Source of the DNA: an uncultured Eubacteriales bacterium
Lineage (GTDB): Bacteria; Bacillota; Clostridia; Oscillospirales; Feifaniaceae
Direction of reading: 5' to 3'
Assembly (NCBI GenBank): GCA_902474785.1
Contig: CABRXB010000046.1
Location: 1 to 7,531 of the forward strand
DNA: 7,531 bases
The position numbers and the translations under genes were made by a program. This document shows positions 1-6,268 of this stretch, one piece after another (the stretch's first letter is position 1; every line of letters starts with the position of its first letter). The notes under the pieces are model-generated. The model did not search any database. It had not been told where the DNA came from and worked only from the letters and a program-made list of their open reading frames with translations.

Positions 1-84
1 GTCGAGAAATCGGCGGTCTTTTGCTGCGAATTGAGTTTTTTAGAGACACTATGTGCCAATGCGAAATATGGGGGGACACAACAC

Positions 85-516
85 ATGAAAAAACGGGCCG
101 GGGCGCTGCTCTGTGCGGGTCTTCTTCTTGGAATGGCGAGCTTTTTTTGCCTGTGGCAAAAGGAGCGGGCCGATCAAAGCGTATATTTGCAGATGGGCAG
201 CGCCGGCGTGCAGGGTGCGCTGACCGCCCTTGAGGACTACCGCAAAAGCGGTCAGGAGAGCGATTACATCTATCTGGCGGGGGACTTCAACCTGTTTGTA
301 AAAGCCTGCTTTTTGATGAGGGAGGACATGACGCCCAACAAAAACAGGCTGCCCTGTAACGAACTCTACGGCTATATGGCGGTTGCCCCCGAGCGGCTCA
401 GAGGGCATCTGGACGAGCTTGAAGCGGTGCTGTCCATGTTGTCGGCAGATCTCGAGGACCCCAATGCATATTTGCGCATGGCCGAGCTGTGCAATGCGAT
501 TGCACGGGAAGCGTGA
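85..516 (+). CDS. small membrane-anchored protein of unknown function
   Basis: This 143-residue protein has a basic start (MKKR) and one hydrophobic segment at about residues 5-23, then a soluble, mostly helical remainder ending LCNAIAREA. I read it as a signal anchor or uncleaved signal peptide with an extracytoplasmic domain; no lipobox is visible (the segment ends ASFFC). The start at 85 is chosen because a G-rich ribosome site (GGGGGGA, 70-76) lies 8 bases upstream and the hydrophobic segment then sits at the N-terminus. The frame stays open upstream to an ATG at 31, but those codons lack a ribosome site. I do not recognise the family. The region around residues 45-100 (YIYLAGDFNLFVKACF, then CNELYGYM) looks like a folded domain. 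The next gene downstream is on the other strand, so it appears to be transcribed alone or with genes left of the window. Confidence 0.72.
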   Translation: MKKRAGALLCAGLLLGMASFFCLWQKERADQSVYLQMGSAGVQGALTALEDYRKSGQESDYIYLAGDFNLFVKACFLMREDMTPNKNRLPCNELYGYMAVAPERLRGHLDELEAVLSMLSADLEDPNAYLRMAELCNAIAREA

Positions 517-772
517 ATGATTTGGCTGCGGGGTCGGGCGCTCGAAGCGTCGCAAGGCGGAGGGTTGACAGGCCGCTAACCCGGGCGGGGACATGGGGAC
601 AGGCAGTGGCTGAGGCGGGGCTTTGGTGCGCATGATGTATCGGATGCTCTGCGTCGACATGCGGGGTCTTTCGGGAAAGGGCCGCCCGTGCGACTGGGCA
701 TCTGCGGCAAACGTACTGTTTGCCGCCCTTGAAGGATATGCCAAAGGCGGCCCTCTTGCGCGATAGCGCGCT
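517..772. other. gene-free GC-rich gap with hairpins
   Basis: I see no supportable gene here. Two perfect inverted repeats are present: GCGGCAAAC (704-712) with GTTTGCCGC (718-726), loop GTACT; and GCGCG (757-761) with CGCGC (766-770), loop ATAG. Neither is followed by a T-run on either strand, so they are not obvious terminators by themselves. They lie just beyond the terminator at 790-819 and may be part of the same 3' region or a degenerate repeat. The long minus-strand open frame across this gap is a by-product of high GC. Confidence 0.45.
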
Positions 773-819
773 GTCAAAGAAAAAGCAAAACAGGCGGCAG
801 GCTTTGGCCTGCCGCCTGT
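773..819 (-). terminator. Rho-independent terminator of the 907-1338 gene
   Basis: A perfect 13-bp stem pairs 790-802 (ACAGGCGGCAGGC) with 807-819 around a TTTG loop. Read on the minus strand the stem is followed by a T-rich tract (TTTGCTTTTTTCTTT, about 775-789), as expected for intrinsic termination of the minus-strand gene that stops at 907. On the plus strand only three Ts follow, so termination of rightward transcripts is possible but weaker. Confidence 0.8.
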
Positions 820-906
820 CTTTAAAAGGGGAGAGGGCAAAAAGGTTTTAGGCGTCCTTGAAACAACAAAGCGCTAAAAATTGCGGCAGAAATTATGGCT
901 GCCGTT

Positions 907-1338
907 TTAAAGATAGGAACGCAGATTCTCGGCCAGCTTGTCCTCCAGCTCGATGAGGCGCTTGGTGATTTCCACAGCGCGGGGTTCGGCCTCATTGTAG
1001 TCGTTGAGGGATTGTTGCAGGGACTTGACGCCCATGTTGCAGCCATCTGTGATGAGGCCGGCAACGGTGGCATCGCCCGGGTTCATCGAGAGTTTGAAAT
1101 TGGTTTTGGCCCAGGCCATGCCCTTGGCCATGGGGCTTGGTTCGCTGCCGCTGTGGTGGTAGTCGGCCAGCAGCGACTCGGCTTCGTCGCCGAGCAGCTC
1201 GTGGTTGTGCCGGCTGTTGCGCAAAAGCTCGGCAAGCTCGCGGTCGCGCACCGAGGGCAGCGCCTCGTCAATGGAGGAAACCCCCATTTGCACCCCGGCA
1301 TGACATTCGCGAAGCAGGCGGATGGTATCTTCCTGCAT
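907..1338 (-). CDS. ferritin-like four-helix-bundle protein (DUF2383-type)
   Basis: This 143-residue soluble protein is almost wholly helical, with no signal peptide or membrane segment. It starts MQEDTIRLLRECHAGVQMG and contains spaced acidic/histidine residues (SRHNHELLGDEAESLL, then YHHSG) and a conserved-looking TDGCNMGVKSL stretch near residue 107. The pattern fits the ferritin-like DUF2383/PA2169-type four-helix bundles common in Clostridia; the biochemical role of that group is not established. Family assignment is from recognition of the pattern and is moderate. The start at 1338 is preceded by a strong ribosome site (GGAGGT, 1345-1350) 6 bases upstream; the frame runs on to 1473 but that part has no ribosome site. 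The gene stands alone, divergent from the Nudix gene, with a clear terminator at 773-819. Confidence 0.8.
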   Translation of the reverse strand: MQEDTIRLLRECHAGVQMGVSSIDEALPSVRDRELAELLRNSRHNHELLGDEAESLLADYHHSGSEPSPMAKGMAWAKTNFKLSMNPGDATVAGLITDGCNMGVKSLQQSLNDYNEAEPRAVEITKRLIELEDKLAENLRSYL

Positions 1339-1465
1339 GTTCGCACCTCCCAAAAATCTTTTTGTCAGTATTGGCAAAAAAACGCGCGTTATGCGGTCGC
1401 CCGCTGGAAACAGGGCGCGCGAATGTGATATGATGGAAAAAATTGAGCTAAGGGGGAAGACGCTG

Positions 1466-1948
1466 TTGATCAATACAACGCTTTGCTACATCGAGCGGGA
1501 TGGACAGGTTTTGATGCTGCACCGCACCAAAAAGGAAAACGACCTCAACCATGACAAGTGGATTGGCATCGGCGGAAAATTTGAAGACAGGGAGAGCCCG
1601 CAGGACTGTGTGCTGCGCGAAGTCAAGGAGGAGACGGGGCTGACCCTGACCGACTACCGCTACAGGGGCCTTGTCACCTTTGTGTCGGACAGATGGCCGA
1701 CCGAGTATATGCATCTGTTTACGGCCACCGGCTTTGTGGGGACGCAAATTTCGTGCGACGAGGGGGAGCTTGTGTGGGTCGATAGGGCGCGTCTGCTGGA
1801 GTTGACGCTCTGGGAGGGGGACAGGCTCTTTTTGCGTCTGTTGGAGCAGCAGCACCCCTTTTTCTCGCTCAAGCTCGTATACGAGGGCGAGACGCTCAGA
1901 GAGGCCGTGCTCGACGGCAGGAGGCTGCCCCTGGATGAAAGCGAATGA
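1466..1948 (+). CDS. Nudix hydrolase, MutT-type (8-oxo-dGTP diphosphatase-like)
   Basis: This predicted cytoplasmic Nudix hydrolase should cleave a nucleoside diphosphate linked to another moiety, probably sanitising oxidised nucleotides. Counting from the TTG at 1466 it has 160 residues. The full Nudix box G-x5-E-x7-REVKEETGL spans residues 37-59, including the metal-binding REXXEE core. The sequences TTLCYIERDGQVLMLHR before it and RGLVTFVSD after it match the Clostridia 'NTTLCYIE' subgroup. Start choice: TTG 1466 has a good ribosome site (AGGGGGA, 1451-1457) 8 bases upstream and gives MINTTLCYIE, close to the usual N-terminus of this subgroup. The ATGs at 1430 and 1433 lack a clear ribosome site and would add an atypical 11-12 residues. 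Substrate specificity cannot be read from sequence. I see no clear terminator downstream. Confidence 0.9.
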   Translation: MINTTLCYIERDGQVLMLHRTKKENDLNHDKWIGIGGKFEDRESPQDCVLREVKEETGLTLTDYRYRGLVTFVSDRWPTEYMHLFTATGFVGTQISCDEGELVWVDRARLLELTLWEGDRLFLRLLEQQHPFFSLKLVYEGETLREAVLDGRRLPLDESE

Positions 1949-2280
1949 AAAAATCGACAAAAAAGCGAGCTGAAACCCCTTTAGGCAAATGAAAATTCAA
2001 GTTGCGACAGACGACGGTGCGTTCAGACGGCTTCGGCATGCCATGGAGAAAATATGCAGGGAGAGTATCGGCTGAAATGCGCCTGCCTCTGCGTTTTTCA
2101 AGCAAGCCTTTCCATGCTCCTTGTCGGCGGTGCAAGAAGCCTGATCGCCGGGCGGGGGCGAGAGGTGTTTTGATGGGAAAAACGACGGCGGGCTGCCTGC
2201 CTTGCGCCGGGTTTGCTTTTCTGCTTTTCGTTCAGGAAATGCAAGGATGGACGCAGCGCCCGCAGCGTCTAATTTGAGAT
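1949..2280. other. gene-free stretch, no recognisable content
   Basis: Open frames exist on both strands here, but none has a ribosome site, a recognisable domain or natural-looking composition. A small inverted repeat, GACGC (2250-2254) with GCGTC (2265-2269), precedes the promoter region. I find no convincing terminator for the Nudix gene. Confidence 0.4.
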
Positions 2281-2282
2281 TG

Positions 2283-2360
2283 CACATTTTAAAATATCTT
2301 TCAAGAATGATAGAACATTCCACATGGGTATTTGCTTTTTTGCGGCTTTGAAATTACAAT
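2283..2360 (+). promoter_or_regulatory. promoter with LysR-operator-like sequence for the flavoprotein gene
   Basis: A near-consensus promoter is visible: -35 TTGCTT (2332-2337), 17-base spacer, -10 TACAAT (2355-2360). Overlapping the -35 box, ATTCCACATGGGTATTTGCT (2317-2336) matches the corresponding element of the permease promoter (minus strand, 6343-6318) at 22 of the first 25 positions. A second matching block, CACATT (2283-2288), lies upstream in both, with an 8-base difference in distance. The LysR box T-N11-A seen in the other copy is degraded on its right side here (T-N11-T). Transcription would start near 2367, leaving about 220 bases of leader before the flavoprotein gene. That the LysR protein at 6391 binds here is inference. 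Confidence 0.65.
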
Positions 2361-2587
2361 GGCGGAGGAAAGAGGCGAGGCTGAAGATCCGGCCGACTCT
2401 TTGAGGAGAGCGCAGGTGACAAGGCGCTTTCCCTGTAAGCGCTAAAGCATACGGCGACACCGAAAGGGCGCTTTCATGCTTCAGTGTCGACAAACCTTGC
2501 AGATGTCATGCCGAGCAAGGCGCATGGATTGCCTGAATTATCTGCTATGTGCTTTGGGGAAACAAAACTGATTTTGGAGGATGCGCA
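2361..2587 (+). other. long leader of the flavoprotein gene with hairpin and possible 31-residue ORF
   Basis: The leader contains a nested hairpin: CGACAC (2454-2459) pairs with GTGTCG (2484-2489), enclosing GAAAG (2462-2466) with CTTTC (2471-2475) around GGCG. An ATG at 2476 opens a 31-codon frame ending at 2571, five bases before the flavoprotein ribosome site; a weak AAAGGG (2463-2468) is upstream but lies within the hairpin. The peptide has no recognisable features. It may be chance, or a translated leader coupled to the downstream gene. No known riboswitch is recognised. Confidence 0.2.
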
Positions 2588-3118
2588 ATGAACATTTTAG
2601 TATTAAACGGCAGTCCCCGTCCGAATGGGAACACAAAAAAGATGGCAACTGCTTTCTGCGAAGGCGCTTTATCACGGGGACACAAAACAACCGTTGTAGA
2701 TGTCTGCAAAATGAAGATCGGCGGCTGTCTGGCCTGCGAGTACTGCCACACAAAGGGGAATGGCATGTGCGTTCAAAAAGACGATATGCAGGAAATCTAT
2801 GCGCTGCTGAGCGAAGCAGAAATGCTGGTGATAGCGTCGCCCATTTATTATCACGGCTTGACAGGCCAATTAAAATGCGCGATCGATCGTTTCTACGCCG
2901 TGGCATTTCCGGCCAAGCCGTCCAAACTGAAAAAGGTGGCTATGATTTTGAGCTCTGGAGACGCCGATATGTATGAAGGCGCGATGTTCTCTTTCCAGGG
3001 TGACTTTTTGGATTATCTGGGGCTGGAAAATATGGGCGTGTTTACCGCTCACGGAGCAGAGAATGCTTCGCCCGAAAAATTGAACGAGCTGCGAAACTTT
3101 GGAGCGTCCTTGCAGTAA
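2588..3118 (+). CDS. iron-sulfur flavoprotein / NADPH-dependent FMN reductase family
   Basis: This 176-residue cytoplasmic protein has a flavodoxin-like fold. The N-terminal strand and FMN-phosphate loop NILVLNGSPRPNGNT (residues 2-16) is intact, and SPIYYHGLTGQLKCAIDRFY (about 92-111) is the typical flavin-ring/dimer region. Four cysteines at 47, 50, 53 and 61 (CLACEYC, then C61) form a CX2CX2CX7C motif, which fits the compact CX2CX2CX4-7C cluster motif described for iron-sulfur flavoproteins (Isf) of archaea and anaerobes. A role in electron transfer or reduction of oxidants or quinone-like substrates is likely; the substrate is unknown. The start at 2588 has GGAGGA (2576-2581) 6 bases upstream; the frame runs back to 2549 without a ribosome site. 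It is monocistronic and lies downstream of the LysR-operator-like promoter at 2283-2360. Confidence 0.88.
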   Translation: MNILVLNGSPRPNGNTKKMATAFCEGALSRGHKTTVVDVCKMKIGGCLACEYCHTKGNGMCVQKDDMQEIYALLSEAEMLVIASPIYYHGLTGQLKCAIDRFYAVAFPAKPSKLKKVAMILSSGDADMYEGAMFSFQGDFLDYLGLENMGVFTAHGAENASPEKLNELRNFGASLQ

Positions 3119-3120
3119 TA

Positions 3121-3136
3121 GGCAGAAGATCAAAAG
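3121..3136 (+). repeat. half-copy of the LysR-gene terminator arm
   Basis: GGCAGAAGATCAAAAG, two bases after the flavoprotein stop codon, matches 7281-7296 (GGCAGAAGTTCAAAAG) at 15 of 16 positions. At 7281 this is the left arm and loop start of the LysR terminator, also just after a stop codon. No complementary right arm (CTTCTGCC) follows here, so this looks like a broken or interrupted terminator. Chance similarity cannot be excluded. Confidence 0.35.
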
Positions 3137-3179
3137 TACACAAGTCTTTGTCTGAGAAAATAGAAAAGAAGGCCCTTAG

Positions 3180-3365
3180 ATACAGTTCTGGTGGCACATC
3201 CTGATGCGGCGCGGCGCAACCTCGACCCGGTCAGGGAAGCGCGCAAGCGCTGCGATACAGCGAAGCTACGGCAAGAGCTTGTGGTCATGAGCCGGTCATG
3301 GGTGAAACGCAGAGCAGGTTACCAAAGCCGAAGTCCCAAGAAAATTTCCCGACAAACAGCTTGAA
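3180..3365. other. gene-free GC-rich stretch with RNA-like structure, possible mobile-intron remnant
   Basis: No gene is supported. On the plus strand there is a 5-bp hairpin closed by a GNRA tetraloop (AGCGC-GCAA-GCGCT, 3238-3251), then a short AAGCT/AGCTT hairpin (about 3264-3280), then a 7-base direct repeat GGTCATG flanking AGCC. The density of GAA and GNRA-like motifs and the style of the sequence resemble domain I of bacterial group II introns. I find no reverse transcriptase frame and no good domain V, so at most this is a fragment. The identification is speculative. Confidence 0.25.
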
Positions 3366-3393
3366 ACGATTGCAACAGAATTTGAATCATGTC

Positions 3394-3444
3394 TATAAAG
3401 CGCACCACAAACCGCCATCAGAACGGATTGTGGTGCGCTTTATA
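3394..3444 (-). terminator. strong hairpin terminator of the permease-DUF362 operon
   Basis: A perfect 17-bp inverted repeat pairs 3394-3410 (TATAAAGCGCACCACAA) with 3428-3444; the 17-base loop can form an inner CCG/CGG pairing. It begins five bases after the minus-strand stop codon at 3450. The U-rich part (TTTATA) is within the stem end and the tract beyond is weak on both strands, so it may act bidirectionally and could also stop transcripts coming from the flavoprotein gene. Confidence 0.65.
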
Positions 3445-3449
3445 TGGAA

Positions 3450-5036
3450 CTATATTTGATAAGATTCTGTCAGCCACAGGGCAAAATCAGTCGTCGAGGC
3501 TGACCAGATGATAGGAACGGCTACCCAAATCGATTTTTTCAGCCTGTTCCAGCGTGTGAATGCCGTTGCGGGATTCTGGGTGAGAGATCCGCCGTCCTGT
3601 ACGGCATACACCAAATCAACGCACGCCTGATCCAATGCCACCGGATCGGTGGACGCCAAGATGCCAATGTCGTGCATATCGGGTTCAGCAGGGTTGCTGT
3701 CACAGTCGCAGTCCACGCTCAAACGGTTCATCACATTGATGTAGACAATCTGCCCGTCCAAAGCATTCACGACAGAACTGCCGGCCTCGGCCATGGACTC
3801 CAAAAACGCATCCTGGCTGCCGCCCCACATCCCGCCGCCGGTACCGCCGCTGTGAATGTGTCCTTTGCCCTGAGAGGAGGCGATGCCAATGGAGATGTTT
3901 TTGATCGCGCCACCAAAGCCCGCCATGCCGTGCCCTTTGAAATGGGATAAAACCAGAAAAGAGTCATAGTTGGCAAAGTTAACCCCCACGTAGTTTTCTG
4001 TGAGGTTGTCGCCTTTGGTGACAGCCAGGGTCATAGAGCCGTTTTCATCCATAATATCCACATCGGCAATGGCGGTAAAGCCGTGATCTTCCGCCACCTG
4101 ATAGTGCATGGCGGTGCTGGCTCTGGAGCCGCCGTAAGCGGTGTTGCACTCAACGATCGTGCCGTCTACCGTATGAACCAGATCTGCAATGAGCGCCGGA
4201 TCAAGATAATTGCTGCCCGGCTCGCCGGTGGACAGCTTGACCGCCACATCACCCGTCGGAGTCCAGACCAACGCCTCATAGATCGACATCATTGCCTGTG
4301 AAGTTATATCCGAAATGTAGTAGACTGTGGCGCCACCGTCAGCGGACTGATGCTCCAGGGCGGCCAGAGCGACGCTCTCGCCGCTGTTCGTGGTGATGCT
4401 GTCCGTATCCGGCGCGCTGTCTTCTTGAGACAGATTGTCATAGAAGGCCTGCGCAGCTTCAGCGCGAGTCACAGCGACATTGAATGCAGGATCTCCCGTC
4501 CATGCGGGCGTCTGCCCTTGATAGCGACACAGGATCATATCAAGCTGCTCGCGCGTGATGAGGTCGTTTGTCCCAAACAGACCGTTGCCATAGCCTTGCA
4601 CGATGTTCTGCCCGCTGGCCCACAAAACGGCATTTGAGTACCACTGATTTTCAAGGGTATCAGAAAAGCTCAGCGTTCCGCCCGCCGCTGGTTGGCCTGC
4701 CGCACGGTAGAGGACAGTAACGACCATGGCGCGCGTCAGAGTGTCGTTGGGCGAAAAGACAGTAGCAGAGGTGCCTTGCATCAAGTTGCGTTCATAGCAC
4801 CAGGTCACAGCCTGGAGATAGTCGGCATCAGAGGGGATGTCGGTAAAGGGGAGCTCGCGATTGACCTCTGCCACCAAGGGCTGCACCGATTCCGACAGCG
4901 AATCGGTCAAGGTGGCAGACAAAGGGTCTGACGAAGGGGTCTCGGCAGTGTGTCCCTGCATACAGGCGGTCAAACCCAACGTGAGAACAACTGCCAGAAA
5001 AAGAGCGATCGTGCGTTTTGAAAGCTTCATTTTCAT
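3450..5036 (-). CDS. SLH-domain lipoprotein with DUF362 domain, frameshifted C-terminus
   Basis: This 528-residue exported protein is predicted. A lipoprotein signal peptide ends in the lipobox LTAC (Cys25). Two S-layer-homology repeats follow: about 64-112 (FTDIP, FSPNDTLTRAM) and about 124-178 (FSDTLENQWY, NDLITREQL), with a weak third near 188-200. They probably anchor the protein in the cell wall. From about 220 to 490 is a DUF362 domain (KLSTGEPGSNYL, VECNTAYGGSRAST, GGAIKNISIG) with C443/C445 in VDCDCDSN and the DPVALDQACVDLVY motif. DUF362 proteins are often linked to Fe-S centres; their reaction is unknown. After Q487 the family-like ending (ESRNGIHTLEQAE...VSLDD) continues in another frame and stops at 3487, so the last 41 residues of this frame are probably a frameshift product. 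Ribosome sites suit both ATG 5036 (AGGA) and ATG 5030 (AAGGA). The gene lies 19 bases after the permease gene, in one operon. Confidence 0.88.
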   Translation of the reverse strand: MKMKLSKRTIALFLAVVLTLGLTACMQGHTAETPSSDPLSATLTDSLSESVQPLVAEVNRELPFTDIPSDADYLQAVTWCYERNLMQGTSATVFSPNDTLTRAMVVTVLYRAAGQPAAGGTLSFSDTLENQWYSNAVLWASGQNIVQGYGNGLFGTNDLITREQLDMILCRYQGQTPAWTGDPAFNVAVTRAEAAQAFYDNLSQEDSAPDTDSITTNSGESVALAALEHQSADGGATVYYISDITSQAMMSIYEALVWTPTGDVAVKLSTGEPGSNYLDPALIADLVHTVDGTIVECNTAYGGSRASTAMHYQVAEDHGFTAIADVDIMDENGSMTLAVTKGDNLTENYVGVNFANYDSFLVLSHFKGHGMAGFGGAIKNISIGIASSQGKGHIHSGGTGGGMWGGSQDAFLESMAEAGSSVVNALDGQIVYINVMNRLSVDCDCDSNPAEPDMHDIGILASTDPVALDQACVDLVYAVQDGGSLTQNPATAFTRWNRLKKSIWVAVPIIWSASTTDFALWLTESYQI

Positions 5037-5055
5037 CGTCCTTTCCTAAATTTTA

Positions 5056-5955
5056 TCATACGATATCGATGATCCAGCCCGTCCCTAAAGCGAACAGCAT
5101 GACAAACGCCAGATAAAGCACGAAGCGTTTGGGGCCCAACACAATTTTCACAGCCCCCAGATTGGTGATTTTGGTCGCGGGGCCGGTGATCATAAAGGCG
5201 GCGGCGCTGCCCATGCTCATGCCATCCATAAGCCATGCCTGTAGCAGAGGGATGGTTCCGCCGCCGCAGGCATAAAGGGGGACTCCAATGGTTGCCGCCA
5301 TAAGAACACCAAAGCCCTCATGATTTCCAAAGAGGTCTGCAACAAGCTCTGCAGGCACATATCGCTGAAATACCGCAGACAACACGATGCCCAACAGGAA
5401 CATCGGCCCGGTGGCCTTCAGGTTCCGTCCGAGATTTTTGAGAAAACGCATTGCCGCATTGGGGTCAACATCTCGGCCGGCAGGGGCGGAAAAACCAGTA
5501 AAATTAAAAAAGTGCCGGTTCCGATAAAATCCTCTGAGCAGCAGTCCGGCAGCGACGCCGCAGAGGAAGGAAAAGCCCACTCGAATCACAAGAGCCGTGG
5601 GCCCCAATGCCATGCTGTAAAAGATCAGCTGTGGGTTCAGCAGGATAGAGCTCATCATAAAAGCCGCCAACCAGTCATCCTCCATCCCGCTGTCCGAAAA
5701 GGATGCGGCAAGAGGAATGGTGCCATACATACAAAGAGGAGAGGCAATGCCCAAGGCGCTGGCGATCAAGATTCCCGCGATCCCCAGCCTTTTCCCCTGC
5801 ATGGAGAAAAACAGGCTGTGGATCCGCTCCTTGGCAAAGACAGAAATGAGACTTCCCAACACCATGCCCAACACCCAATAGGGGAAGATCTGTCGAAGCT
5901 GCAGGTCAAAATAATACCAGAGGTAGACGCTTTCCCGCCGCAGAATCTCTGTCAT
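5056..5955 (-). CDS. ArsP/DUF318-family permease
   Basis: This polytopic inner-membrane permease has 299 residues and about eight hydrophobic segments. Two family signatures are visible: ASPLCMYGTIPLAAS (residues 71-85, Cys75) and VPLYACGGGTIPLLQ (225-239, Cys230), followed by AFMITGPATKITNLG (253-267). These mark the permease family PF03773 (ArsP_1/DUF318). Known members export trivalent organoarsenicals, and a related subgroup is annotated for Cu/Zn efflux; the substrate here is not determined, though conserved cysteines in the signature loops favour a thiophilic metal or metalloid. The start at 5955 has GGGGGGAA (5961-5968) 7 bases upstream, and the first hydrophobic segment follows at about residue 24. 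The frame is open to 6498 but that extension looks non-natural. It is first gene of an operon with the DUF362 lipoprotein and divergent from the LysR gene, a classic regulator-target layout. Confidence 0.9.
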   Translation of the reverse strand: MTEILRRESVYLWYYFDLQLRQIFPYWVLGMVLGSLISVFAKERIHSLFFSMQGKRLGIAGILIASALGIASPLCMYGTIPLAASFSDSGMEDDWLAAFMMSSILLNPQLIFYSMALGPTALVIRVGFSFLCGVAAGLLLRGFYRNRHFFNFTGFSAPAGRDVDPNAAMRFLKNLGRNLKATGPMFLLGIVLSAVFQRYVPAELVADLFGNHEGFGVLMAATIGVPLYACGGGTIPLLQAWLMDGMSMGSAAAFMITGPATKITNLGAVKIVLGPKRFVLYLAFVMLFALGTGWIIDIV

Positions 5956-6106
5956 TTGGATTCCCCCCTTCAAATCCTGCCGGAATGCCGTTTGATAACG
6001 ATCAGTTGGCGCGTATGGTCTCCGCTGGGTTTTTGTGATCTTGAAGTAGATGCACACGCCCCGGGTACCACCGAGATCGGCTCGATAGGCGCTCTGACCG
6101 CCTTTG
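5956..6106 (-). other. downstream half of the permease leader, no supported gene
   Basis: This is the part of the about 340-base transcribed leader between the possible small ORF (6107-6268) and the permease start. It is open in the permease frame, and a second short stretch is open in the small-ORF frame after its stop, but neither reading shows a recognisable domain. A frameshifted longer small gene spanning 5960-6268 is possible. Nothing else is seen. Confidence 0.3.
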
Positions 6107-6268
6107 TCAGCCTTGCATCGTAACCATCCGGTTGACGGCGATGTCTGCACCGTCTGCATCCCGGAAGGTGACGCTGACCCTTTGGCGCCGCTTTGATCGC
6201 ACAGGGATGCCGGACGTTGGAAGGCTGGCGGCGGTCGATCTCTCATTTGCCCCAAAGCAATTGTCCAT
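6107..6268 (-). CDS. possible 53-residue protein in the permease leader
   Basis: An ATG at 6268 is preceded by AAGGGA (6275-6280) at a 6-base spacing, a good ribosome site and similar in layout to that of the permease (A/G-rich, then TCCAAATG or TTCAAATG). The 53-residue product starts MDNCFGANERSTAASLP and contains a plausible beta-rich part (RVSVTFRDADGADIAVNRMV). It lies just downstream of the predicted permease promoter, so it would be the first reading frame of that transcript. No family is recognised. It may be a genuine small protein, the N-terminal part of a gene broken by frameshift, or chance. Confidence 0.3.
   Translation of the reverse strand: MDNCFGANERSTAASLPTSGIPVRSKRRQRVSVTFRDADGADIAVNRMVTMQG

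Noticed and set aside
49..840. Long minus-strand open frame of 263 codons
   Set aside because: It is opposite the 85-516 gene, has no ribosome site, crosses the terminator hairpin, and its proline/arginine-rich composition is typical of a GC-driven shadow.
895..1428. Plus-strand open frame opposite the four-helix-bundle gene
   Set aside because: The minus-strand frame has a strong ribosome site, family resemblance and terminator; the plus-strand product is an antisense shadow.
1997..2323. Minus-strand open frame of 108 codons starting inside the operator copy
   Set aside because: No ribosome site or family resemblance; I also checked whether it was a remnant of a second LysR gene divergent from the promoter and saw no helix-turn-helix sequence.
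3287..3322. GAGCC...GAAA...GGTTAC stretch with the length of a group II intron domain V
   Set aside because: The inner stem does not pair, the outer pairing is only four bases and the loop is not closed, so it is not an acceptable domain V.
6064..6072. GGTGGTACC on the minus strand in the permease leader, resembling the T-box antiterminator motif
   Set aside because: No Stem I elements, no downstream terminator and no amino-acid-related gene; the following bases depart from the T-box consensus.
5320..6123. Plus-strand open frame of 267 codons antisense to the permease
   Set aside because: It mirrors the well-supported permease gene; the product is rich in His, Gln and Lys with no recognisable domain.
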